A stretch of 64,000 nt of DNA from Melaminivora suipulveris (GTDB taxonomy: Bacteria; Pseudomonadota; Gammaproteobacteria; Burkholderiales; Burkholderiaceae_C). The notes below the pieces were generated by a model that was not told the DNA's origin, ran no database searches, and saw only the letters and a program-made list of their open reading frames with translations. Location: contig NZ_CP027667.1 in the NCBI RefSeq assembly GCF_003008575.1, positions 3,062,001-3,126,000 of the forward strand. The letters run 5' to 3'. The translations under genes were made by a program, and so were the position numbers. Below, piece after piece: positions 17,221 through 26,172 of the stretch; the first letter of the stretch is position 1; every line of letters begins with the position of its first letter.

Positions 17221-19554
17221 GTGGCAAAGAAAACGAGATTCCGCGATCGTTGGCTCGTGAGTTGCGTGGCCTGGAGCGTCCTGGCAACGACTGCCTGCGG
17301 CGCATCGGCGCAGGGTGCGGCGCTCCCCGGGCCCGCCGCCGTGCGTGGTGCGCCGGAGCAGGCTGCGTCGTTGGCGCCTCAAGCCGGTCCGGCGGCGAGG
17401 CCTCTGCGCTCCTGGCAACCGAGCTTGAAGGACCTGGGCATGCCCGGCGCCATGCGCCTGCGCGGTGTGGACAGCGAAGGCCGGGTGCGCCTGAACATCC
17501 GCCGCGACGAGATGGTGGCTTCGGCGCGCCTGAAGCTGCGTTTCACGCTCTCGCCGTCGCTGTTGCCCGAGCTGTCGCACCTCAAGGTATTGCTCAACGA
17601 CCAGCTCGTGCAGACCGTGGTGCTGTCCAAGGATCGCCTGGGCCAGCCTCAGGTCGTGGAGATGGACGTCGACCCGGCGTATTTCGTCGATTTCAATCGC
17701 CTGCGGTTTCAGTTCATTGGGCACTACACGCTGGAATGCGAAGACCCCGAGCACTCCAGCCTGTGGGCCGAGATCAGCCCCGAGAGCACCCTGGTGCTGG
17801 GCCTGCGTCCTCTGCCGCTGCGCGCCGAACTGGACGTACTCCCGGCGCCCTTCTTCGACGAGCGCGACAGCCGCCCCGTGGACGTGCCCTTCGTGCACGC
17901 CAGCCAACCCAGCATGGGTCAGTTGAAGGCTGCGGGCTCGCTGGCGAGCTGGCTGGGGGCGCTGGCGGCCTATCGCGGCAACCGCTTCTCGGTTTTCGCC
18001 AACGAGTTGCCGCCGCGCGACGCCATCGTCATCGCCACCAACGACAACCGGCCGGACTTCCTGCGCGAACTGCCGCCCGTGGACCAGCCCACCCTGAGCA
18101 TGATGGCCCACCCGCACAAGCCGGGCGCGCTGTTGCTGCTGGTGTTGGGCAGCGACGACGAGCAGGTGCAGCGCGCTGCCGATGCGCTGGTGCTCGGCAG
18201 GGCAGCGCTGTCGGGTCAGAGCATGCGCGTGCGGCAGCTAGACTATCCGCCGCTGCGCAAGGCCTACGACGCTCCGCGCTGGATCACCACGGAGCGCGCC
18301 GTGCAGTTGGGTGAACTGGTGGAACGCCCCGAGGACCTGCAGGTGCGCGGCTCGACGCTCAACGAGGAATTGCGCATTGCCGCGCGCATGCCGCCCGACC
18401 TGTTCGCCTGGGACAGCCGGGGCGTGCCGCTGAGCCTGCAATACCAATACACGCCCACGGTCTCGTCGGATCAGGGGCTGCTGTCGATCTCCATCAACGA
18501 CCAATTCCTCAAGTCCTATCCGCTGCTCGCCAGCGAGGAGATGCGCAACAAGACCGGCACGGTCATGCTGCCGTTTGGCAGTGACGACCTGTACAAGGGG
18601 CGCTCGGACGTGCGCATCCCGGCCTTCATGGTCGGGGGCGACAACCAGTTGCAGTTTTCTTTCCAGATTCCGACCACCAAGATGGGGCGCTGCCGCTCCA
18701 TCCAGCCAGTGGTTCTGCAGGCTGGGGTCGATCCACAGTCCACGCTGGACCTGACCAGCTTCCACCATTACATCGCCATGCCCAGCATGGCCGCGTTCGC
18801 CAACAGCGGCTTTCCGTTCACGCGGCACGCCGATCTGTCGCAGACCAGCGTGGTCCTGCCCAGCCGACCCACCACCGCCGACGTGCAGCTCTACCTCACG
18901 GCGCTGGCGCGCATGGCTGCGGCCACCGGCTACCCCGGCACGCGCTTCAAGCTGCTGGCCCCGGCGCAGCTGGACCAGGCGGGCGATACCGACATCCTGC
19001 TTATCTCCGAGGGCGACCGCGACGGCCTGCTGCAACGCTGGAGCGCCGACCTGCCTGCCCTGGTGGCTGCCGGCAAACGCTCGGTGCAGCCCATGGAGCG
19101 GGCGATGAACGCGTTCTCCGACCTGTTCCGCATGAAGCCCGCCCACGCCGATGTCACCGAGCGCGGGCAGGCCTTGCTCGAAGGCGATGGTCCGCTGGCC
19201 GCCGTGCTCGGCATGCAGTCGCCGCTGCGCTCCGGCCGCAGCGTGGTGGCGCTGTCGGCCAGTGATGCGCCCGCCATGGCGCTGCTCGCCGGCAGCCTGA
19301 ACGATGCCGGCAAGGTGCAGGCCTTCCACGGCGACCTGACGCTGCTGCGCGGCGACGCCATCGAGAGTTTCCGCGTCAAGCCGACGTACTACGTGGGTGC
19401 CTTGCCCTGGTGGAAGCGGCTGTGGTTTCACCTGCATTCCAGCCCCGGCTGGCTGGCGCTGGCCGGCATTCTGGCCGGCTTGCTGTTGACTGCCCTGGTG
19501 CATGGCGCGTTGCGCGCCCGCGCCCGGCGCAGGCTGGACGGCGGCCATGATTGA
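17221..19554 (+). CDS. bcsB: Cellulose synthase periplasmic regulatory subunit BcsB
   Basis: Periplasmic, membrane-anchored partner of BcsA that guides the emerging glucan. It is 777 residues from GTG 17221, chosen because it gives a signal peptide (RWLVSCVAWSVLATTACGASAQ) and has GAAGGG upstream; the frame extends to 17155. The family features are all seen: an RLRGVDSEGRVRLNIRRDE carbohydrate-binding region, a QLQFSFQIPTTKMGRCRS stretch, and a C-terminal membrane anchor (WLALAGILAGLLLTALVHG). It is unusually the first gene of the operon, ahead of bcsA by five genes; bcsC overlaps its 3' end by 8 nt. Confidence 0.95.
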   Translation: MAKKTRFRDRWLVSCVAWSVLATTACGASAQGAALPGPAAVRGAPEQAASLAPQAGPAARPLRSWQPSLKDLGMPGAMRLRGVDSEGRVRLNIRRDEMVASARLKLRFTLSPSLLPELSHLKVLLNDQLVQTVVLSKDRLGQPQVVEMDVDPAYFVDFNRLRFQFIGHYTLECEDPEHSSLWAEISPESTLVLGLRPLPLRAELDVLPAPFFDERDSRPVDVPFVHASQPSMGQLKAAGSLASWLGALAAYRGNRFSVFANELPPRDAIVIATNDNRPDFLRELPPVDQPTLSMMAHPHKPGALLLLVLGSDDEQVQRAADALVLGRAALSGQSMRVRQLDYPPLRKAYDAPRWITTERAVQLGELVERPEDLQVRGSTLNEELRIAARMPPDLFAWDSRGVPLSLQYQYTPTVSSDQGLLSISINDQFLKSYPLLASEEMRNKTGTVMLPFGSDDLYKGRSDVRIPAFMVGGDNQLQFSFQIPTTKMGRCRSIQPVVLQAGVDPQSTLDLTSFHHYIAMPSMAAFANSGFPFTRHADLSQTSVVLPSRPTTADVQLYLTALARMAAATGYPGTRFKLLAPAQLDQAGDTDILLISEGDRDGLLQRWSADLPALVAAGKRSVQPMERAMNAFSDLFRMKPAHADVTERGQALLEGDGPLAAVLGMQSPLRSGRSVVALSASDAPAMALLAGSLNDAGKVQAFHGDLTLLRGDAIESFRVKPTYYVGALPWWKRLWFHLHSSPGWLALAGILAGLLLTALVHGALRARARRRLDGGHD

Positions 19555-22500
19555 GGCTGAGCGCAGCGCAATGCCGCTATTGCGGGTCGGCCTCTGCGCG
19601 GGTCTGGCGCTGGCGCTGATGGCGGGGGGACCTGCTGCGGCGGCGCAGCCTGCGGCAGCACTGGCGCCTCCCGCCACAGCGTCTGGCGCCGGCGCGGCAG
19701 AGGCTGAGCTGATGCGCAACGCGCGGATGTGGCTGGCGCGCGGGCGCAGCGATCTGGCGCGGCAGAACCTGGAAAAGATCCTGGCGCTCAATCCGCGCTC
19801 GCCTGAAGCGATGGCGACCCTTGGGTCCGTGGCGCTGCAGGACGGCGACTTCGCCACCGCGCAGCGCCTGCTCGAAGAAATGCGGCAGCAGTCCGCGGAA
19901 CACGGAGCGACGGCCGATCTGGCAGCGCAGGCACGTGTTTACGGTCAGGAACAAGAGAAACTGGCGCGCATGCGCCTGCTCGCCCGCGCCGGCCGCACGC
20001 AGGAGGCCGCACAGCTGGCGCGCGAACTGTTCCCGGATGCAGCGCCTGGCGTTGGTGTGCTGGCGCTGGAATACGCGCGGCTGGTCGGCTCCGCGCCTGC
20101 GCCCACGGCCCCGCGGCCTGCCGAGGCGGCGCCAGTGCCCACGGCCCCAACCCGCGCCAATGAAGCGGCAGCGCCGCGCGCCCTGGAGGTGGCCCCGTCG
20201 CGCGCGGGTGATGTTTCGGCGCGCCCGCTGCAGTTGGAGCGGCGTGCTGGCGGCGTGCCGGCGCTGGCGCGGGAGCAGCACGACGTGGCGGCGCAGGACG
20301 AGCGCGCCGCGCCGGATCCGGCGCGCCTGGCGCTGGAAGCTGCGCAAAAGGCGCTGGATGCCGACGACCTGGCCACCGCCCAGCAGCAGTTGCAGAATGC
20401 GCTCGCGCGCCGACCCCACGACGCTGACGCGTTGGGCACGCTGGGCCTGGTGCGGCTGCGGCAGGGCCGCCACGCGCAGGCACGCGAGATGTTCGCGCAG
20501 GCGCATCAATTGTCCGGCGCGCAAAAGTGGCAGGACCTGGTGGGCACGGCGCGCTTCTGGGGCGCGCTGGCGCAGGCGCAGGAAGCCAGTCGCAGCCAGC
20601 AATGGGATCGCGCGGCCGAGCTGGCGCAGGAGGCCCTGGTGCTGCAATCAGACCATCCGCGCGCCCTCAACGCCCTGGCTGCGGCGCGCGCCGGCCAGGG
20701 CCGCGCCGACGAGGCGCTGACCGTTTATGAAGCCACGCTGCAGCACGAACCTGGCAACGACACGGCCCTGCGCGGCGTGGTCGATCTGCTGATGCGGCAA
20801 GGCCGAGCGCAGGAAGCCCTGGCGCGGCTGGACGCCCAGCAGCCGGCCGGCCAGGCGCAGCAGCAGAGTTTGGCCCAGTTGCGCAGCGGCCTGCTGGCTG
20901 CCGTGGCTGCGGACAAGCTCAAGGCCGGCCAGCCGGCAGCCGCCGCGCCGCTGTTGCGATCCGCTGTCGAGTTCGACCCGGCCGACCCCTGGCTGCGCCA
21001 CCGGCTGGCGCGCGTGCACCTGCAACTGGGCCACCGCGACGCAGCGCAGCGTGTCATGGACGAGGGCGTGGCCCTGCGGCCGCGCGAACCGGACATGCGC
21101 CATGCGCGCGCGCTGATCCGCAGCGCCATCGATGACGATGCCGGCGCTCGCGAAGACCTGCTGGCCATCGATCCCGCGCAGCGCAGCGAGAACATGCGCA
21201 GCCTGCTGCGCACGGCGGCCCTGCGCAGCGAATTGCAACAGGCCCGTCGCGGCGGCGTGGACGCGGCAGCCCTGATGGAGCGTGCCGAGACCCAGGCGGG
21301 TGAAGACCCCGCGCTGCTGCTGGAGGTGGCCAACGCCTGGTTCCGGCTTGAGCAGCCGCAGCAGGCCACGGCGGTTTTCGAGCGTCTGGCGCAGCGCCAG
21401 CGTCCGCTGCCTTCGCAGGCGGCACTGGAGCGGGCGGCGGTGCTGGCGCGTGCGCGCAACGATGACCGCCTGGGGGCGCTGCTTGGGCCGCTACTGGACC
21501 GCGAAGGCTGGAGCGACGCCCAGGCGCTGCGGTTGCTACAGATCCAGACCGGGCATCTGGAGCGCCGCATCGAAGGCGCCTTGGCGGCCGGCGACGACGC
21601 GCGCGCCCAGCGGCTGAGCCGGATCAGCCTGCTGCCCCACCCAGGCCTGTCAGCGGCGCAGCGGGCCCGCTCGCGCGGGATCCTGCTGCTCGCGGCGCAA
21701 GACTGGCCGGGGGCGGCGCGCGAGTTTTCGCAAGCGCTGCCCGAACTCGCCGACGACGTGGACGTGCGCATGGGCATGGCGCAAGCGCAGGCGCGCAGCG
21801 GACAACGCGAGCGCGCGCGCGAGCATGCTCAGTGGCTGGCGGCCCATCTGCCGCAGGACGATCGCGGCCAGCAGCTGGCGCTGCTGCGCCTGTGGCAGCG
21901 CATCGATGCGCCCCAAGAGGCGCGTGCCCTCTCGCAGCAGTTGCTGCAGCGCCATCCGGGCGACACCGGCGTGCTGTTGCACGCGGCGCGTCTGGAGCAG
22001 TCGCAGGATCGGCATGGACAAGCCTTGTCGCACTACCAACAGGCCCTCGCCAGCGCTGGTACCGAGCCGCAGGAGCGCCAGGCCATCGAGGCCAGCATCC
22101 GTTCCATCGAGGCACGCCGCCAGTCCTGGGTGGAGACCGGCGTCATGCGCATCGGCAAGAGCGCCACGCCGGGGGTGTCGACCCTGCGCGGCTGGCAGGT
22201 GCCGGCCGTGGCCTGGATGCCGCGCGGCTACGACGGACACCACTTCCTGCATGTGGATCAGCTCTACCTGAACGCCGGCGCGCTGCCCTCAGCGGCGGGC
22301 GACGTCGCCAGTTATGGCCAGGTGGGCGCCTGGCCGGCGCCAGACTATCCGGCAGCGCCCGGTACGCCTCGCGCGCGCGGCGTGAACGTGGGTGTGGGCT
22401 ACCGCGGCAGCGGACTGGAGTGGGATCTGGGCCTGACTGGCATCGGCTTTCCGGTGACCAACGTCGTCGGTGGCATCGCATACGGCCAGTGGCGCGAGGA

Positions 22501-23248
22501 TTTCGCCTACCGCGTGGAACTGTCGCGCCGGCCGCTTACCGGCAGCCTGGTATCGTACGCCGGGGCGCACGATCCGGTCACCGGCCAGGTCTGGGGCGGT
22601 GTTGTCGCGACCGGCGTTTCGGCACGCGTGTCGCGTCCCTGGGGCGGCAGCCGCGTCGCTCTGAGCGGCAGCTACGCCGCGCTGCAGGGGCGCAACGTGC
22701 AGGACAACACCCGCGCCCAGCTGCGCGCGTCCATTGATCGCGACATCTGGAGCAGCGCCCACAGCGCGCTGAACCTGGGCGCGGCGCTGTCGCTGTGGCG
22801 CCATCGCCGCGACCTGTCGGAGTATTCCTGGGGGCACGGTGGCTACTACAGCCCGCGTCACTATGCCTCGCTGAGCGTGCCGCTGGAGTGGGGTGGCCGC
22901 GAAGGGCCGCTGACCTGGCAGGTGCGCGGGGCGCTGTCGCTATCGCGCTCGTCCAGTTCCGGCTCGGACTACTACCCCGGCCAGCCCCAGCTGCAGGCCA
23001 GCGCACGCGCGCTCGGGCTCGACCCGGTCTATGGCGAGAGCGGCAGCACAGGCTTTGGCCGCTCGCTGCGCGCCGCCGTGGAATACCAGTTCTCTGCGGC
23101 AGGCGCCGTCGGCGCCATGCTGTCGGTGGAGCGCTCGGCGTATTACGCGCCGTCGCAGCTCATGATGTACCTGCGGTTGCTGCTGGAGCCGGTGCGTGCG
23201 CCGCATCCCGACCGCCCGCGGCCGGTGCAGCCCTATGCGGATTTCTGA
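19547..23248 (+). CDS. bcsC: Cellulose export outer-membrane protein BcsC
   Basis: Outer-membrane secretin for cellulose, 1233 residues. A signal peptide (PLLRVGLCAGLALALMAGG) is followed by many TPR motifs across about residues 50-870, broken by an Ala/Pro-rich linker near 180-260, then the C-terminal BcsC domain from about residue 900 that forms a beta-barrel and ends in YADF with terminal Phe. The first ATG (19547) overlaps the bcsB stop; a second at 19571 would also give a good signal peptide. The TPR part is thought to reach through the periplasm towards BcsB. Confidence 0.95.
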   Translation: MIEAERSAMPLLRVGLCAGLALALMAGGPAAAAQPAAALAPPATASGAGAAEAELMRNARMWLARGRSDLARQNLEKILALNPRSPEAMATLGSVALQDGDFATAQRLLEEMRQQSAEHGATADLAAQARVYGQEQEKLARMRLLARAGRTQEAAQLARELFPDAAPGVGVLALEYARLVGSAPAPTAPRPAEAAPVPTAPTRANEAAAPRALEVAPSRAGDVSARPLQLERRAGGVPALAREQHDVAAQDERAAPDPARLALEAAQKALDADDLATAQQQLQNALARRPHDADALGTLGLVRLRQGRHAQAREMFAQAHQLSGAQKWQDLVGTARFWGALAQAQEASRSQQWDRAAELAQEALVLQSDHPRALNALAAARAGQGRADEALTVYEATLQHEPGNDTALRGVVDLLMRQGRAQEALARLDAQQPAGQAQQQSLAQLRSGLLAAVAADKLKAGQPAAAAPLLRSAVEFDPADPWLRHRLARVHLQLGHRDAAQRVMDEGVALRPREPDMRHARALIRSAIDDDAGAREDLLAIDPAQRSENMRSLLRTAALRSELQQARRGGVDAAALMERAETQAGEDPALLLEVANAWFRLEQPQQATAVFERLAQRQRPLPSQAALERAAVLARARNDDRLGALLGPLLDREGWSDAQALRLLQIQTGHLERRIEGALAAGDDARAQRLSRISLLPHPGLSAAQRARSRGILLLAAQDWPGAAREFSQALPELADDVDVRMGMAQAQARSGQRERAREHAQWLAAHLPQDDRGQQLALLRLWQRIDAPQEARALSQQLLQRHPGDTGVLLHAARLEQSQDRHGQALSHYQQALASAGTEPQERQAIEASIRSIEARRQSWVETGVMRIGKSATPGVSTLRGWQVPAVAWMPRGYDGHHFLHVDQLYLNAGALPSAAGDVASYGQVGAWPAPDYPAAPGTPRARGVNVGVGYRGSGLEWDLGLTGIGFPVTNVVGGIAYGQWREDFAYRVELSRRPLTGSLVSYAGAHDPVTGQVWGGVVATGVSARVSRPWGGSRVALSGSYAALQGRNVQDNTRAQLRASIDRDIWSSAHSALNLGAALSLWRHRRDLSEYSWGHGGYYSPRHYASLSVPLEWGGREGPLTWQVRGALSLSRSSSSGSDYYPGQPQLQASARALGLDPVYGESGSTGFGRSLRAAVEYQFSAAGAVGAMLSVERSAYYAPSQLMMYLRLLLEPVRAPHPDRPRPVQPYADF

Positions 23249-23249
23249 A

Positions 23250-25214
23250 ATGGGCCGCGCCATCCGGCAGACGGACACCGGGCGCGCGTGGTGGCGACAG
23301 CTGGCCTCGCAATTGCTGGCGCAGGTGGTGCGGCCCTGGCACGGGCGTGTCAAGCCGCAGATGGCGCAGCCGGCGGGGCTGGGCGTCGAGGACCTGCCTG
23401 GCGGCGTGGGATACACGCCCACCGGCGCGGCGGCGGCGCTGGTGCTGCATACGCAGCAGGATTTCGAAGCCTGGATACCCGCGCTGCTCATGGATTGGCT
23501 GGCCGGCGGACAGGTGCTGGTGCTGGGCGCCGACGCCGGCCAGCTCGACGCGTTGCTGGCTACACCCGCGCTGCGCGCTGCGCATGACGCCGGCCGCCTG
23601 CGCGCCTGCCTCTTGCCCGCTGCGGCGCAACGCCGTCTGCGCCAGGAAGGCGTGGCCGCCCTGGCCGGCGAGTTGCGCCGCGCAGGGCATGACAGCGCCA
23701 CCGCCTTGTTTCTCCTGGACGCCCATGCCGTGCTGGCCGGCGCCAGCGTGGCGCAAGTGCGCCGGCTGGCGCGGCAGGTACGGCGCTGGAGCGCCGGGTT
23801 GCGTCGACCTCTGGCCCTGTTGTTTCCACTGCACCGGTGGTCGGAGGGCGGCACCGGTCAGGACCCGGCCGGTATGGCACAGCTGGTGACCACGGCGTTC
23901 GACCATGTGGCACAACTGCGCACGCAGGCCGAGGAGCCGTGCCTGACACTCTACCGCTGGGACGGCGCATCGGGCGCCGTGGCGCAGGCGCGCTACGGAC
24001 TGCAGCCGCTATCGCCGCAGGTCAATGACGGTTCAGCGGGGCCGCGCCTGCGCTACAGCGGCAGCCTGTCGCAGGGCGAGTGGCCGACCCTGGTCGCGGC
24101 CCCGGACGCCGATACGGTCTACGCCACGCTGGCCAGCGTGGCCGACCAGCGCCGCGTTCCTCCCACCTGGCGCATCGTTGCCGACCAGCATGCGCTGGCC
24201 GAGGCGACCGCGCAGGCGGTGGGCGCCACCGTATTGCTGGACGCCGGCGAGCCCGAACGATTTGAGGAGCTGGCGGCGCTGGTGCATCGCCTGCGCAGCA
24301 GCCGGCCGCTCAGCCTGAAGATTGTCGTGCGCGAGACGCGCAGGCGCCTGCGCGTGCACAGCGAGCAGGTTCTGTTGCGCCTGGGGGCGACCAGCGTCAT
24401 CTACCGCGAGATCGGTTTCTCGCGCCTGCTGCGCATGATCGACGAGTCGCGTGCGCTGGTGCATGCGCGCGAGGTCGAGACGGATTGCGCTGCCGCGCTG
24501 CGCGGGCATTCGGTCGAGCCGGTGCGCGGCTATCTGGCGCCGGGGATGTTCATCGCCCAGGTCGAGGACGCGCTGGCGCGCTCGCGCGGTACCGGGCTCG
24601 AGCACTGTTTGGTCCACCTGCTCCTGCTGCCCAGCGTGGCGCACCTGGACGCGCTGCGAGCCTGCCGCGCGCTGCGTGACGGGGATCTGTTCAGCGCCGA
24701 CGCGGCGGGCGTGTACGTGTTCCTGTTCGGCTGCACGCAGGCGGATCTGGACGACGTGCTGGCGCGCATGTTCTCACTGCCGCTGGAGCAATGCTTTGGC
24801 GCCCAGCTGGTCGACGCCAGCCGCGACGGCATCGCCGCCGCGCTCGACGAACTGCGCGCGCTCGGCCCGGCGGATTTGCCGGATTTCAGCCCGCTGCTGT
24901 TACAGCCGGGCACAGCATCGCGCCGCGTGGATACCGGGCACGCACCCAGCAGCAGCGCTGTGCCGCCGCAGGGGCTTGCACAGCCGCCGCAAGCGCCACC
25001 CGATAAATCGGCTACCGACCTGCAGCGCGCTCTGGCTGGCGACGACGCCACCGCGGTGCCCGACGGGAACGAAGCGGGTGATGCCACAGGCGCCGAGCCG
25101 GCCGGCGCGGGCGCCGACATTCCTGCTGCCGCCGTCCTCACCGCCCGGCCCATCGGCCGCACGCGTAAGCGCCTGTCCAGTGAGCGTGCGCAGACCCACC
25201 GGGAGGCACCATGA
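23250..25214 (+). CDS. bcsE: Cellulose biosynthesis c-di-GMP-binding protein BcsE
   Basis: Cytosolic regulator of class II cellulose systems; it binds c-di-GMP through a GIL (GGDEF I-site-like) domain and docks on BcsF. It is 654 residues from ATG 23250, or 659 from ATG 23235, which would overlap bcsC. The N-terminal part is an inactive ATPase/receiver-like region. The expected RxGD signature appears as Arg476-Asp-Gly-Asp479, followed by LFSADAAGVYVFLFGC. The last 120 residues are a low-complexity Pro/Ala-rich tail absent from the E. coli protein (523 residues). It overlaps bcsF by ATGA. Confidence 0.9.
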   Translation: MGRAIRQTDTGRAWWRQLASQLLAQVVRPWHGRVKPQMAQPAGLGVEDLPGGVGYTPTGAAAALVLHTQQDFEAWIPALLMDWLAGGQVLVLGADAGQLDALLATPALRAAHDAGRLRACLLPAAAQRRLRQEGVAALAGELRRAGHDSATALFLLDAHAVLAGASVAQVRRLARQVRRWSAGLRRPLALLFPLHRWSEGGTGQDPAGMAQLVTTAFDHVAQLRTQAEEPCLTLYRWDGASGAVAQARYGLQPLSPQVNDGSAGPRLRYSGSLSQGEWPTLVAAPDADTVYATLASVADQRRVPPTWRIVADQHALAEATAQAVGATVLLDAGEPERFEELAALVHRLRSSRPLSLKIVVRETRRRLRVHSEQVLLRLGATSVIYREIGFSRLLRMIDESRALVHAREVETDCAAALRGHSVEPVRGYLAPGMFIAQVEDALARSRGTGLEHCLVHLLLLPSVAHLDALRACRALRDGDLFSADAAGVYVFLFGCTQADLDDVLARMFSLPLEQCFGAQLVDASRDGIAAALDELRALGPADLPDFSPLLLQPGTASRRVDTGHAPSSSAVPPQGLAQPPQAPPDKSATDLQRALAGDDATAVPDGNEAGDATGAEPAGAGADIPAAAVLTARPIGRTRKRLSSERAQTHREAP

Positions 25215-25363
25215 ATTGGGCCATCGCGCTGATCGGCCTGTTCGGCGGCTTCCTGGCAGCCAGCGTCCTGCGGCGCTGGCTGCCAGGCATGCCGGGACGG
25301 CGCTGGCGCTACCTGCAGCCCTACCACCCGGCTCGCGGCAAACCGCGCGCCGGCGCGAAGTGA
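25211..25363 (+). CDS. bcsF: BcsF-like membrane anchor of the cellulose complex
   Basis: Only 50 residues, shorter than E. coli BcsF (63). One N-terminal membrane helix (AIALIGLFGGFLAASVL) is followed by a basic cytosolic tail (RRWRYLQPYHPARGKPR) that resembles the RYVKP-type tail of BcsF. The position between bcsE and bcsQ, the ATGA overlap with bcsE and the one-helix-plus-basic-tail architecture support the call; sequence identity alone would not. BcsF recruits BcsE to the synthase at the inner membrane. Confidence 0.75.
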   Translation: MNWAIALIGLFGGFLAASVLRRWLPGMPGRRWRYLQPYHPARGKPRAGAK

Positions 25364-25377
25364 GCGGGGGCCGCACC

Positions 25378-26172
25378 ATGCGCCGGATCGCATTCGTCTC
25401 GCCCCTGGGCGGCATCGGCCGCACCACGCTCGCTGCGCACGTGGCCGCCTTGCTGGCGCAGCGCGGCGCGCAGGCCCTGGCGGTCGACCTGAGCCCGCAA
25501 AACGCCTTGGGCCTGCACCTGGGCCTGGCCGGGGATACGAAGGCGCAGGAGGAGAGCACCTGCGCAGTGCCGACCCGCGGCTGGTGCGACGCGCTGGCCG
25601 AACAGCAGTGGTGGGGCCAGGCGGCGCTGGAGAGCTCCCATGGCGTGCGCCTGCTGCCCTACGGCGCTTGGGCGCAGGCCTGCGGCGCGCAGGAGCCGCT
25701 ACCGGAGGGCTGGCTGGCCGCTCAGTTGCTGCAGCTGGACCTGCCGGACGATGCGGTGATCGTGCTCGACACCCCGTCGCTGCCCGCGCCTCTGGCGTTG
25801 CAGGCAGCGCAGTGCGCCGATCTGGTGCTGGTGCTGCTGGACGCCGGCACGCGATCGCTGCACTGGCAGGCTCCGCTGCGAAAGTTCGTCGCCGCGCTGC
25901 CGGCAGGCACGCAGCATGCCGTGCTCGTGACCGGTATGGACGCGCGCAATCCCATCCGCGCCGCGGCGCTGCGCGTTTTGCATGCGCAGTGGCAGGGCAA
26001 TGTGCTGCCGTATCCCGTGCACCGCGATGAGCACGTGGAACTGGCGCTGCACCGCCGCGTGTGCGTGCATCAGCTGGACGTCTCATCGCAGTTCGCCCAC
26101 GACCTGCACGGCGTGACCGATTGGATCGCCCGCCGCCTGGATCTGGCGCTGCCAGCGCAGGGGGCGGCATGA
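25378..26172 (+). CDS. bcsQ: Cellulose synthase-associated MinD-like ATPase BcsQ
   Basis: SIMIBI-class ATPase of 264 residues that places and activates the cellulose synthase. The P-loop GGIGRTT (residues 11-17) lacks the MinD signature lysine (a Leu-Gly replaces the usual Lys-Gly), the same kind of change seen in E. coli BcsQ. The switch region VDLSPQNALGLHLGL and the LDTPS motif (Walker B side) are present. It starts 14 nt after bcsF and its stop overlaps bcsA (ATGA). Confidence 0.92.
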   Translation: MRRIAFVSPLGGIGRTTLAAHVAALLAQRGAQALAVDLSPQNALGLHLGLAGDTKAQEESTCAVPTRGWCDALAEQQWWGQAALESSHGVRLLPYGAWAQACGAQEPLPEGWLAAQLLQLDLPDDAVIVLDTPSLPAPLALQAAQCADLVLVLLDAGTRSLHWQAPLRKFVAALPAGTQHAVLVTGMDARNPIRAAALRVLHAQWQGNVLPYPVHRDEHVELALHRRVCVHQLDVSSQFAHDLHGVTDWIARRLDLALPAQGAA

